Of a stretch of DNA of 48,519 nucleotides, positions 25,224-33,437 are shown piece after piece. The translations under genes were made by a program, and so were the position numbers. The first letter of the stretch is position 1. The number at the start of each line of letters is the position of its first letter. A model generated the notes under the pieces. It saw only the letters and a list, made by a program, of their open reading frames with translations, had not been told where the DNA came from and ran no database searches. Origin of the DNA: Arthrobacter sp. B0490. GTDB taxonomy: Bacteria; Actinomycetota; Actinomycetes; Actinomycetales; Micrococcaceae. The DNA lies in the NCBI RefSeq assembly GCF_002929355.1, contig NZ_PJIR01000017.1, positions 1 to 48,519 on the forward strand. The letters are read 5' to 3'.

Positions 25224-25913
25224 TCAGGCCTCGCGAGCGGAACCGACTTCCAGGAAGGTTCTGAGGGCTTTCACTGCGTGCTCACGGTGCTCATCGAGCA
25301 GTAGAATGAGCTTTTCGGCGTCCCGCTCCGCGAACGCCTCGATGATCAGGGCGTGTTCGTGCTCCACGCGGGCACGGTTCGACTCCGCTCCGTAGTAGAC
25401 GAACCTGTAGGCATCGGTCGCGTCCCACAGGATCGTGATGATCCGTTCCAGCCGCGGCATCCCGGCTGCTCCTACGAGCAGGAAATGGAACCGCCGGTTC
25501 GCCTCGGTCATCTTCAGCAGGTCCCCGGCGCTGCTCGCCGTCTCCACGTCCCTGGCAGCAGTCCTCAGGTCGTCGAGGACGGTGCTGCCGAGCTTCTTCG
25601 ACAACGCGACCCGCGCCGCCTCCCCCTCGAGGAGCTGCCGGATCCGGTACACCTCCAGCAGGTCCGTGAGGGAGAGGGTGGCCACCCTGTGGCCGCGGTG
25701 GGGTTCGTAGTCGACCTGTCCCTCGGACTCGAGGGTCTTCAGTGCCTCACGGAGAGGAACACGGCTGACGCCGAACCGTTCCGCCAGGGCGTCCTGGCGC
25801 AGTGGCTGTCCGGGCAGGAACTCACCGGCGATGATCGCCCGGCGGAGTTCGGCGAGGACGAAGGCCTGTGCGGTCGGCGGGCGTCGGGAGCCTCCCGTGA
25901 CGTTGCCCGTCAT
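25224..25913 (-). CDS. GntR-family regulator, FCD subgroup, second copy
   Basis: 229 residues. The winged helix (about 15-75) carries LRQDALAERFGVSRVPLREALKTLESEG. The FCD domain (about 85-215) shows YRIRQLLEGEAARVAL, EANRRFHFLLVGAAGM and VEHEHALIIEAFAERD, with the metal/effector His positions in place. It sits between the sugar ABC genes and the long catabolic operon on the same strand. It most likely controls the latter through the TTGTATACA site just downstream, as such repressors usually act next to their own gene (inference). Confidence 0.85.
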   Translation of the reverse strand: MTGNVTGGSRRPPTAQAFVLAELRRAIIAGEFLPGQPLRQDALAERFGVSRVPLREALKTLESEGQVDYEPHRGHRVATLSLTDLLEVYRIRQLLEGEAARVALSKKLGSTVLDDLRTAARDVETASSAGDLLKMTEANRRFHFLLVGAAGMPRLERIITILWDATDAYRFVYYGAESNRARVEHEHALIIEAFAERDAEKLILLLDEHREHAVKALRTFLEVGSAREA

Positions 25914-26067
25914 GAAACCAGTCCACCCAGTTCGGCTCTCATCGTCCGAAGTCTAGCCCGCGCGTGCCATGGCCCGGTCGCGGTGCCCTTCGACGCCGGG
26001 AGGGGGCAGCGCCCGATCGCGCGGTGGTCCACTGAGTGCCCCCTTCGCGGGATGACGGTCCGGTGGC

Positions 26068-27027
26068 CTAGCCCTTCTCGGCGCCGGCGGTGAGCCCTCC
26101 GGTGAGGAGCCGTTCGGTGGAGAAGAACACGATGATGATCGGCAGGGTCAGGACGACGGAACCGGCCATGAGGACCGTGGTGGGTATCTCGGCGCTACCG
26201 GACAGTTGCGACAGCCCGAGGGAGACCGTCCAGCTGTCGCGTCGTTCGACGAGGAACAGGAGTGCGAACAGGAATTCGTTCCAGGCGATCATGAAGATGA
26301 AGAGTCCGGTCGCCATGATCGAGGGCAGGACGAGGGGGAGGCTGATGCGTCGGAGGATGCCGATACGGCTGAGACCGTCGACGAGGCCCGCTTCCTCGAC
26401 GGATACCGGCACGGTTTCGAGGTAGTTGCGGAGCATGTAGATGGCGACGGGGACCGTTTGCGCAATGTAGACCAGGACAAGGCCTACCAGTGATCCGCGG
26501 AGTCCGAGGCGCGTGAACAGGACGAACAGGGGGATGGCCATGACGATCGCCGGGAACAGGTAGGCGGCCAGAAACAGGGCGTTGACCTGTCGGTACCCGA
26601 AGAAGGGCAGCCGTGCGACCGCGTAGGCGCCCGGTACGGCGACGAGGAGCGACAGGATGACGGCGCTGATGGCAACGAAGGCACTGTTGAGCAGGAACGT
26701 CCCGAATCCCTGACCACCGGCTGATACCGGTGAGAGGACCTGTTCATACGCCCTGAGTGTGAACTCTGCGGGCGTCACGATGATCGACGCGGGATTCCGC
26801 AGCAGGGATTCGATCGGCTTCAGGGAGAGCAGGACCATGTAGTAGAAGGGCAGCAGGGTGATGAGCAGGAAGAAGGCGATGACGGTCCAGCGCAGGATGC
26901 CCAGGGTCCTGCGTTCGACGGTGTGACGGTTGAAACGCCGGGGTCGAGGTGGGGGTGGACCGACCTCCCGGGTCGCCGGTTGCTGCCTGGTGGGCACGGC
27001 GGGGTCGGGTGTCACACGGGCGCTCAT
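26068..27027 (-). CDS. Carbohydrate ABC transporter permease (MalG type)
   Basis: 319 residues. A Pro/Arg-rich cytoplasmic N-terminus (1-45) precedes six membrane segments. The EAA loop reads EEAGLVDGLSRIGILRRISLPLVLP, the ATPase-docking motif of sugar importers. The C-terminal QLSGSAEIPTTVLMAGSVV and ERLLTGGLTAGAEKG are typical of MalG-like subunits. The start overlaps the partner permease stop by ATGA. No ATPase gene lies nearby, so a shared MsmK/MsiK-type ATPase is likely (inference). Confidence 0.9.
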   Translation of the reverse strand: MSARVTPDPAVPTRQQPATREVGPPPPRPRRFNRHTVERRTLGILRWTVIAFFLLITLLPFYYMVLLSLKPIESLLRNPASIIVTPAEFTLRAYEQVLSPVSAGGQGFGTFLLNSAFVAISAVILSLLVAVPGAYAVARLPFFGYRQVNALFLAAYLFPAIVMAIPLFVLFTRLGLRGSLVGLVLVYIAQTVPVAIYMLRNYLETVPVSVEEAGLVDGLSRIGILRRISLPLVLPSIMATGLFIFMIAWNEFLFALLFLVERRDSWTVSLGLSQLSGSAEIPTTVLMAGSVVLTLPIIIVFFSTERLLTGGLTAGAEKG

Positions 27028-28004
27028 AGCCGTTCTCCTCGTCTGCGTAGCAGGACCATGTAGACGGCGAGCATGAGGATCAGGACGAGGGACAGCACGA
27101 GGGACTGTGCTGCCGCAGCTCCTACATTGCGCTGGACGGTCAGGAATTCGTAGACGCGGACGCTGGCAACCCCGGTTCCTGCCGCTCCGCCCGTGAGGAG
27201 GAAGATGTCGTCGAACTCGTTGAACGTCCAGATGGTGCGCAGGATGGCGAGCAGGGCGATGACGGGCATCAGCTGGGGGAGCACGATGTAGCGGAAGGAC
27301 TGGAGCGGGCTGGCACCGTCGACCAGGGCTGCTTCCTCCGTCTCTGCCGACAACGCGCCCAGGCGGGCCATGAGGAACAGGAACGCGAACGGGAAGTAGC
27401 GCCACCCTTCGAACGCGATCGCGGTGAGCAGCGCAGTGGGGATCGGGAATTCGGCGCCGAAGATCTCGAGGGTCCGTTGGGCTTCGGAGAGGAACGGGAT
27501 GGGTTGTGCCCAGCCGAACAGCGACTGGCCGGCTTCGTTGACGATCCCGAACTGGGGACTGAGCATCGTGCGCCAGACGAAGGTGACGGCGACGACCGGA
27601 GCGACGTAGGGCAGCAGGAACGCGGCGCGGACGAAGGTCCGTCCGCGGAAGGGCTTCCGGACCGCCATCGCGGCGATCAGGCCGAGCGTGATGGACAGGA
27701 TCACGGATCCCGCCGTGTACACCAGGGTGGTGCCGAGGCTCAGCCACAGTTCACCCGACGCGAAGACGCGCTCGAAGTTCGCCAGCGTCAGGGGCCTCAA
27801 CGGGCTCGCGGTGCCGATCTCGAGGAGCCGCAGCTGCTGGAATGCGATCAGGATCGACCACAGCAGGGGAAGCACCACGACGGCGAGGACGATCAGCAAG
27901 GTGGGCGACATCAGGAGAAAACCCGTGCGGGCATCGCGTTGCGACAGGGTTCGCCGACGCGCCGGGGACCCGGGGGGCACTGACGTCGTTGACACCGGTG
28001 GCAC
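27024..28004 (-). CDS. Carbohydrate ABC transporter permease (MalF type)
   Basis: 326 residues, six or seven membrane segments after a cytoplasmic N-terminus. The EAA loop is EEAALVDGASPLQSFRYIVLPQLMP. Pairs with the downstream permease (ATGA overlap). Start: GTG at 28004, supported by GAGGAG about 7 bases upstream. The order receptor, MalF-like, MalG-like is the usual CUT1 sugar-importer order; the sugar is unknown and no glycosidase is present in the window. Confidence 0.9.
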   Translation of the reverse strand: MPPVSTTSVPPGSPARRRTLSQRDARTGFLLMSPTLLIVLAVVVLPLLWSILIAFQQLRLLEIGTASPLRPLTLANFERVFASGELWLSLGTTLVYTAGSVILSITLGLIAAMAVRKPFRGRTFVRAAFLLPYVAPVVAVTFVWRTMLSPQFGIVNEAGQSLFGWAQPIPFLSEAQRTLEIFGAEFPIPTALLTAIAFEGWRYFPFAFLFLMARLGALSAETEEAALVDGASPLQSFRYIVLPQLMPVIALLAILRTIWTFNEFDDIFLLTGGAAGTGVASVRVYEFLTVQRNVGAAAAQSLVLSLVLILMLAVYMVLLRRRGERL

Positions 28005-28069
28005 GCCCTACTCCTCAGTCAGAAGGTCGCTGCAACGCTGCGCGTCGTCCAGCTCCCGGCATCCGGAGC

Positions 28070-29458
28070 TCACTGGCCCAGATCGGCTTTGAGGGATTCT
28101 GCTTCGTCCTGGGCCTGGTTGGCCGCATCTTCTCCGCTGGTGCCCGAGCTGACCATCGAAGCGATGATCTGTGGAGCGATGAACTGCCCGCTCACCGCTG
28201 CTGCAAGGGCACCCTGGCCCTGCGGTATGCCCCACCGATCGAACTGGTTGGTGCTCGTGCTGATCTCGGTGAGGGTTTCGGGAGGGTAGATCGAGGAGAG
28301 GAGCGCCTTCGAATCCACGCCGGCTTCGAGGCCCTGCCAGGCATCGCTGTACTCGGTCGGGTTGTCCGCAGTGCCCAGCCGAACCGGGATCTTCCCTTCG
28401 GGTGCCACTGCCAACCAGTCCTGATAGCCGTCGCCCATCATGAACGTGACGAGATCCTGCGCTGCGGGGGAGGCGTCGTTGAGGATGTTCCACGAGACGA
28501 TCTCCCCGTACCCTGCAGGCTGCCCCTGCGGGCCCTCGATGGCTGTCACTATTCCGGTGTTCTCCGCAAGGAACGCCGGATCGTCCGCGCATTCGGCGCA
28601 GGTCGGCAACGCGTCGCTGCGCAGCCCTGCGAGTTCGTCGAGGAGGAACGACGACCACACCGTCATGGCGGCATCGCCGGCGAAGTAGCTGGCGCGGGTG
28701 GTGTCCGCGTCCTGATTGCCCGGCACCGAATAGTTACGGAGCAGCTCCGAATAGAACGTGAGCGATTCCTGGCACTGATCGCTATCGAGTGTCACGCCGC
28801 CGTCATCGCCGACCAGCTCGCATCCATTGGCCAGCGCGAACTGCTCGAAGGTCTGCTGGGTGAAGGAGTCTGCCGGCGCCGTGGCGGCGACGATACCGGC
28901 GACCTCGTCCGAGTGCAGCGCTTCAGCTGCCGCCTCGATCGCCTCGAACGTGGTCGGAGCGTCGAGGCCGGCCTGCTCGAACAGGTCCTCCCGGTAGAAC
29001 AGCAGTTGCGCGAAGGCGTCGCTCGGCACCGAGAGTTGTTCACCGTCGGCCGACGTGAGCTCCAGGGAGCGAGGCGAGAAGGTGTCCGCGCCGAGCTCCT
29101 CCACGACTGCAGTGGCCGCCGATGTGTCCAGGAGCCCATCCGTCGACAGCTGATTCATGCCGTTGAGGGACAACGCCCCGATGACGTCGGGGAGTTCGCC
29201 CGACGCTGCGGACGAGGACAGTACCGACGTCAGCTGATCCTCGGCGATGGCAACGAGCTCCACCTCGATCCCCGAGGACTCGGTGAATCGATCCATGATG
29301 GCCTGCTGGGAGGCGACCCGGTCAGGCAGGTCCTCCGTCGTCCATACCGTCAGCGTGTCGGTCTCGGACGAGGCGTCTCCTGAACTGCCGGAACATGCTG
29401 TGACACCCAGGAGGGCGACGGTAATCACTGAACAAAGAGCCGCATACCGATGTCGCAT
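28070..29458 (-). CDS. Carbohydrate ABC extracellular solute-binding lipoprotein
   Basis: 462 residues. The signal peptide with lipobox GVTAC (C22) is followed by a Ser/Gly linker and TDTLTVWTTEDLPDRVASQQAIMDRFTESSG, characteristic of the MalE-like cluster 1 fold. LPDVIGALSLNGMNQL, YREDLFEQAGLDAPTTFEAIEAAAEAL and FAGDAAMTVWSSF are further family marks. Start: ATG at 29458 with GAAGGA 7 bases upstream; the longer in-frame extension would displace the signal peptide. First gene of the importer operon, 65 bases before the first permease. Confidence 0.9.
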   Translation of the reverse strand: MRHRYAALCSVITVALLGVTACSGSSGDASSETDTLTVWTTEDLPDRVASQQAIMDRFTESSGIEVELVAIAEDQLTSVLSSSAASGELPDVIGALSLNGMNQLSTDGLLDTSAATAVVEELGADTFSPRSLELTSADGEQLSVPSDAFAQLLFYREDLFEQAGLDAPTTFEAIEAAAEALHSDEVAGIVAATAPADSFTQQTFEQFALANGCELVGDDGGVTLDSDQCQESLTFYSELLRNYSVPGNQDADTTRASYFAGDAAMTVWSSFLLDELAGLRSDALPTCAECADDPAFLAENTGIVTAIEGPQGQPAGYGEIVSWNILNDASPAAQDLVTFMMGDGYQDWLAVAPEGKIPVRLGTADNPTEYSDAWQGLEAGVDSKALLSSIYPPETLTEISTSTNQFDRWGIPQGQGALAAAVSGQFIAPQIIASMVSSGTSGEDAANQAQDEAESLKADLGQ

Positions 29459-29833
29459 TCCGTGTCCTTCAAACAGTGATGACCCGGAACGCCCTCCCGA
29501 CTTCGCGGGCGGGCAGGTCTCGGTCATCCTTGATCGACTACCTCACACAGAGCATAGGGCTCGATCAGGCACCAGGCTACAGGCGATGCGGAGGACTGGT
29601 CACAGCGCCGACGGGGGAGTATGGCAATGCTCTGACGGGGTGACGGGTGGCCGACTCAGCTGGGCGGCTAAGCTGGCGTCAAGCCGATGAGTGGACAGGG
29701 TCTGCTGAGGGCCGGGTGGCGACGGTTCGATGCGGCGAGGGACGAGGGTCTTCCGCCCTGGTGTGGAGATCGTCGGTGAAGAACGCGGTGGTGGGGCAGT
29801 CGGGATATCCCGGCATGGCCGGCAGGAGATCGG
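29459..29833. other. Intergenic region, 375 bases, between sugar importer and ANTAR cluster
   Basis: A divergent promoter region. No conserved small gene was recognised. Its right end holds two overlapping hairpins: the palindrome CGGGATATCCCG at 29801-29812, and CCGGC-ATG-GCCGG at 29810-29822. The second lies just ahead of the AGGAG ribosome site (29824-29828) of the first GAF-ANTAR gene. They cannot form together and might affect translation, but the stems are short. Confidence 0.45.
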
Positions 29834-30634
29834 ATGAACACGCGCGAGGATCGGGAGTCCGCACCTGGTGTACCTTCGCCTGCCGAAGGTGGCGTCGACG
29901 CCGCGGAGCGTGCGGACGGCTCGGACGGCTCTGGCGGTACGGACGGTCTGGCGCGTCGGCTGGGGGAACTTGCCCGAAGCCTGCATGACGAGTCCGACTT
30001 GGACACCCGACTGGTGGATGTGGTGCAGACCGCGCTCCAGCTCATACCCGAGGCGTCCGATGCATCGATCAGTCTGGTGAAGGGCCGCCGCCGCGTCGAG
30101 CCGCGTGCAGCCTCGGGTGCTCTCCCGGGTGTCATCGATGATATCCAGAGCGAGATCGGGCAGGGTCCGTGCCTGGATGCCGCATTCCGACAGCGGCTCG
30201 TACGGGTGGCGGATATGGGCCGGGACTCCAGGTGGCCCATTTTCGCCCGGCGGGCATGGGACGCCGGTGCGCGGAGCATGCTCTGCTTCCAGTTGTTCGT
30301 CGAAGGGGACACGATGGGTGCCCTGAACCTCTATGCCGGCGTGGCCGGTGCCTTCGGGCAGGAAGCGGAACAGACCGGTGCGTTGGTTGCGACGCATGCT
30401 GCGATCGCACTGTCCGATGCGAAGGAAGTCCGTGGGCTCAATGACGCCCTCGTGAACAGGGACCTCATCGGTCAGGCCAAGGGCATCCTCATGGAGCGGT
30501 ACAAGATCTCCTCGCATCAGGCGTTCGTGCTGCTGTCCTCCGCAAGTTCGAGCACGAACACGAGATTGACCGATGTCGCCGCGAGTTTTGTGCATACTGG
30601 AGACCTGGCCACGAAACGCCCGCCCAGAGGCTGA
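29834..30634 (+). CDS. GAF-ANTAR transcription antitermination regulator 1
   Basis: 266 residues. An acidic, disordered N-terminus (1-40) leads into a GAF domain (about 45-200; ARSLHDESDLDTRLVDVVQTALQLIP, EIGQGPCLDAAF, MLCFQLFVEGDTMGALNLYA). A short coiled segment (EVRGLNDALVNRD) precedes the ANTAR domain (about 207-260, IGQAKGILMERYKISSHQAFVLL). ANTAR domains bind paired stem-loops in nascent RNA and stop termination. The GAF ligand is unknown. It is not adjacent to a histidine kinase, so regulation by ligand binding is more likely than phosphorylation (inference). ATG with AGGAG 5 bases upstream. Confidence 0.88.
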   Translation: MNTREDRESAPGVPSPAEGGVDAAERADGSDGSGGTDGLARRLGELARSLHDESDLDTRLVDVVQTALQLIPEASDASISLVKGRRRVEPRAASGALPGVIDDIQSEIGQGPCLDAAFRQRLVRVADMGRDSRWPIFARRAWDAGARSMLCFQLFVEGDTMGALNLYAGVAGAFGQEAEQTGALVATHAAIALSDAKEVRGLNDALVNRDLIGQAKGILMERYKISSHQAFVLLSSASSSTNTRLTDVAASFVHTGDLATKRPPRG

Positions 30635-30900
30635 TACCCGAGCATCGAAGAACGACTGGACTATCTGCATGTCCTCGAAGGCCCTTCCGGGAGCCTGAGT
30701 GCCGTACGGTGGAGGCAGGCGTCACTACCTCCCTCGGCGTCGACCGCGACCGGACGCTAGCCGTGACTTCAGTGGAAGTGCTCCCTATGGGATGACGAAG
30801 GTCGCCTCGTGCGCAACCCATCCCTCACTGGAACTCATCCTTCCCATCAACGTTCTCCCGCTTCCCAGTCGGCCGATCGCCCGGCTGATCCGAGGACGCG

Positions 30901-31206
30901 ATGACCAGGGACATCCCCGCGGACGAGCAACGCCGCCTCACCGCGCACGCCATCAAGGCGGCAGGGCTCACCCTGCAGAGCGTGTGGGAACGGTATTTCG
31001 GGATCACGGGCAACGCCGACATGACCGAGATCGAGGCGCACCTCTATGGCGCTTTCCCACTGTCCGACGAGGAAGCCGACATCCTCACGCATGCTGTCAA
31101 CGAACTCATCAACGAGATGCCGGCGTTACCCCGCGCCCCCTACAGTACGCACCTGACCACTGCCGACGTGGTGCGGGAGATCGGCAGTACCGGGATCGAC
31201 TCGTGA
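30901..31206 (+). CDS. Small ANTAR-associated protein, paralogue A
   Basis: 101 residues, no membrane segment or signal, unknown function. The core VWERYFGITGNADMTEIEAHLYGAFPLSDEEADILTHAVNELINEMP is nearly colinear with the protein at 32193-32465. Shared positions are W-x-RYFG-x-TG-x-AD, HAVNELI-x-E and LPRAPYS. It is predicted mainly helical. GAGGA lies 5 bases before the ATG. It stands between two GAF-ANTAR genes, which suggests a role as partner or regulator of these sensors (inference). No named domain was recognised. Confidence 0.7.
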   Translation: MTRDIPADEQRRLTAHAIKAAGLTLQSVWERYFGITGNADMTEIEAHLYGAFPLSDEEADILTHAVNELINEMPALPRAPYSTHLTTADVVREIGSTGIDS

Positions 31207-31366
31207 CCCTGCTGACCCTGCACATCTGATCCTGCACGGCGCGGCACCCGAAGGGACGGGCGAACAATCAACACCCGATTCGTGGCGACCACAGCATCCG
31301 CCGAAAACGGCTGACGACTAGGATCGATCTCGGTACGTACGCATGCGCGCGCTTCCGCTGGGCTGA

Positions 31367-31414
31367 GTGAACGGCCTTCACCTGCGGGATACGTCCCGCG
31401 CCTGCGGTGAAGGG
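31367..31414 (+). ncRNA. Candidate switchable leader RNA before GAF-ANTAR 2
   Basis: CCTTCACC (31375-31382) can pair with GGTGAAGG (31406-31413), enclosing the hairpin GCGGGA-TACG-TCCCGC (31384-31399). The 3' arm contains the GAAGGG ribosome site of the GTG at 31423. A competing hairpin GTGAA-CGGCC-TTCAC (31367-31381) would use part of the 5' arm and free the site. The pairings are exact; the switching function is inference. Confidence 0.4.
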
Positions 31415-31422
31415 TAGTCGCA

Positions 31423-32196
31423 GTGAAAAGCATCCCGCCACATGATGAATTGCCTCTCATTTTCGGACGGTCCCGAGGCTTCCTCCTCTCCGAGCAGACA
31501 GCGCACGAGGCAGTGGACGCCCTGGCCGCAGTGGCCCGGAACCTCACCGGCCACGCGTACGGCGCCGGGGTGAGCCTGATCGATCAGGGTCGATGCACCA
31601 GCGTCGGCGCAACGGATCCGGAAGTGCTGGAGGTCGACACTCTCCAGTACGCGTTGGGTGACGGGCCGTGCCTCAGCGCCTGGTTCACGAACTCCATCGT
31701 CCGCGTGACCGACACCCATGCCGACCCGCGATGGCGGCCCTGGGCCGAGGCCGCTGCAGCCATCGGCGTCCGGTCCTGCCTCAGCGTCCCCCTGCAGAAG
31801 GGAGGTACCGCGATCGGCGCCATGAAGCTGTATGCGCACACGCCCCAGGCCTTCACCAGGAACGATGAACTACTCCTCCTAGGCCTGACCAAATCGGCGG
31901 CCGCCCTCCTCGGACACATCCAGACCACCGACACACCACAACGCATCAGCGACGCCGTGAAGATATCACTCGGCACGCGGGACGCGATCAGCGTGGCCCG
32001 CGGGATCCTCATGGAACGATATGACCTCGACGGCCGGGCTGCTCTCGAAAGACTCATCGCCCTGTCGCGAGAGACCGGCACCTCGATCGCGGTGCTGGCC
32101 GCCGAACTCTACTCCCGCCCGGACCGGCAGCACCCCGATGGCCATGCGGTCCAGGACCGCCACGACGAGGATCGACGTCGCGGAGCGTCGTCATGA
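31423..32196 (+). CDS. GAF-ANTAR transcription antitermination regulator 2
   Basis: 257 residues. GAF domain about 20-170 (ALGDGPCLSAWFTNSIVRVTD, RSCLSVPLQKGGTAIGAMKLYA), then an ANTAR domain at about 186-235 (ISVARGILMERYDLDGRAALERLIALSRETGTSIAVLA) and a charged, polar tail rich in Asp, His and Arg. Start: GTG at 31423 with AAGGG upstream; this site can be paired in the leader structure. The stop overlaps the start of small paralogue B (ATGA), so the two proteins are made together. Likely cytoplasmic ligand-responsive RNA-binding regulator; signal and target RNAs unknown. Confidence 0.88.
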   Translation: MKSIPPHDELPLIFGRSRGFLLSEQTAHEAVDALAAVARNLTGHAYGAGVSLIDQGRCTSVGATDPEVLEVDTLQYALGDGPCLSAWFTNSIVRVTDTHADPRWRPWAEAAAAIGVRSCLSVPLQKGGTAIGAMKLYAHTPQAFTRNDELLLLGLTKSAAALLGHIQTTDTPQRISDAVKISLGTRDAISVARGILMERYDLDGRAALERLIALSRETGTSIAVLAAELYSRPDRQHPDGHAVQDRHDEDRRRGASS

Positions 32197-32465
32197 CCGG
32201 GTTCCCCGGGCAGGATCATCAACGCGTGCATACCTGCATCGCCGTCCGGGTGGCCGGGCTCGGACACAAGGACGTGTGGGCCCGGTACTTCGGACTGACC
32301 GGAGCCGCGGACGAGTACGAACTCGACGCCTACTTCCACGGACTCATGCCCTTCACGGCCGCGGAAGGCGACCTCGTTGCTCATGCCGTCAATGAACTCA
32401 TCGATGAGATACCGCCCCTGCCGCGCGCTCCCTACAGCACAGGGATCACCAGAGCCCTCCCGTAG
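32193..32465 (+). CDS. Small ANTAR-associated protein, paralogue B
   Basis: 90 residues, unknown function. VWARYFGLTGAADEYELDAYFHGLMPF and HAVNELIDEIPPLPRAPYSTGITRALP match paralogue A at 30901-31206 almost position by position. There is no membrane segment, Cys pair or known DNA-binding motif. Its ATG lies inside the end of GAF-ANTAR 2 (ATGA overlap), which points to coordinated synthesis and perhaps a complex with that protein (inference). The tail ends at RALP just after the conserved LPRAPYS. Confidence 0.72.
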   Translation: MTGFPGQDHQRVHTCIAVRVAGLGHKDVWARYFGLTGAADEYELDAYFHGLMPFTAAEGDLVAHAVNELIDEIPPLPRAPYSTGITRALP

Positions 32466-32654
32466 GCCGATCCGTCCGGACGGATGGTACGCAGTCAGGA
32501 GGACAGCGGGTGGCTCAGCACCGGAGAGTGACCTGATCACGGGGGCGCCCCGTTCGTTGTGCGGTCCCCGCCCCTGTCGGGCGCGGCGAGGTACCCGGTG
32601 AGGGTGGGCTCCTCCGCTACCTCGACGAGCCTGCTGACCAGGCGCTCCGGAACG

Positions 32655-33326
32655 TCAGAGCTTTTCGAAGAGGTCCAGCAGGGCATCGGTGCTGGACTGG
32701 TGTCGGTGCCCGTGGGTGAGTGTCAGTGCCCGGTCGATGATCTCCTGGGAGATGACGACGACCTTCCGGTTCGTGCGCTGGCTGTAGGAGCTGAGCTGCT
32801 GGAAGGCCTCGGTGGCGCTGAGGCCTGCTCGTCCCATGAGGATCCCCTTGGCCTGCTCGATCACGGCCCGGCTGAGGGCGGAGGCGGCGACGGCTTCGTT
32901 GGCGAGCCGGTGCGTGTCTGCGTGGATCGACCGGGTGAGGTCCACGACCAGCGCCCACACCCCGACGGGCTCGGTGCCGTCGACGATGAGGTCCGCGGAG
33001 AGGAGGAGCCTGTGGGTATCGCCCTGGAGGTCGAGCAGGGAGGCGTAGACCGACGCCGGTCCGCCCACCGTGGTGACCTTGGTCCAGAACGCGCGGACGG
33101 CGTCCCGGTCGGCGGGGTCGAAGTGGGCCATGCCGAGTTCGAGGGTGGGGACGATGTCGCCGCGTTCGTAACCGTGGATCCGGTACAGCTCGTCGGACCA
33201 GGTGTAGGTGTCGTCGGCGAAGTAGTGCTCGACGGTTCCGGTCGGGCAGTCGATGAAGTACTCGACACTGGACACGGCCCCGGACAGGGGCACGAAGGGA
33301 TCCGTGGGGTCAACGGTGGAGGGCAT
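32655..33326 (-). CDS. PAS-like/ANTAR regulator
   Basis: 223 residues. Residues about 15-145 resemble a PAS_3-type fold: GTVEHYFADDTYTWSDELYRIHGYERGDIVPTLELGMAHFDPADRD, then LLDLQGDTHRLLLSADLIVDG and GVWALVVDLT. The HGY-x-x-G and HP-D-like parts are typical of PAS domains. ANTAR domain about 160-205 (VIEQAKGILMGRAGLSATEAFQQLSSYSQRTNRKV). The ATG at 33326 is chosen because the domain begins shortly after; no good ribosome site is visible, and an upstream start up to 33431 or a leaderless message is possible. Head-to-tail downstream of GAF-ANTAR 3. Confidence 0.83.
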   Translation of the reverse strand: MPSTVDPTDPFVPLSGAVSSVEYFIDCPTGTVEHYFADDTYTWSDELYRIHGYERGDIVPTLELGMAHFDPADRDAVRAFWTKVTTVGGPASVYASLLDLQGDTHRLLLSADLIVDGTEPVGVWALVVDLTRSIHADTHRLANEAVAASALSRAVIEQAKGILMGRAGLSATEAFQQLSSYSQRTNRKVVVISQEIIDRALTLTHGHRHQSSTDALLDLFEKL

Positions 33327-33437
33327 GAAAAGCCGTTCGACGTACTCGGATCCGGGCTGGCGTCTTAACCCGGACCTCAGAGCAGAGTAACAAGGCCCGC
33401 CAAATGCGCCCGCCCACGGGTGAGGCAGCAAGCGGGG

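Noticed and set aside
30699..31229. 176-codon plus-strand frame overlapping small paralogue A
   Set aside because: It runs in another frame through a gene supported by a clear paralogue and ribosome site.
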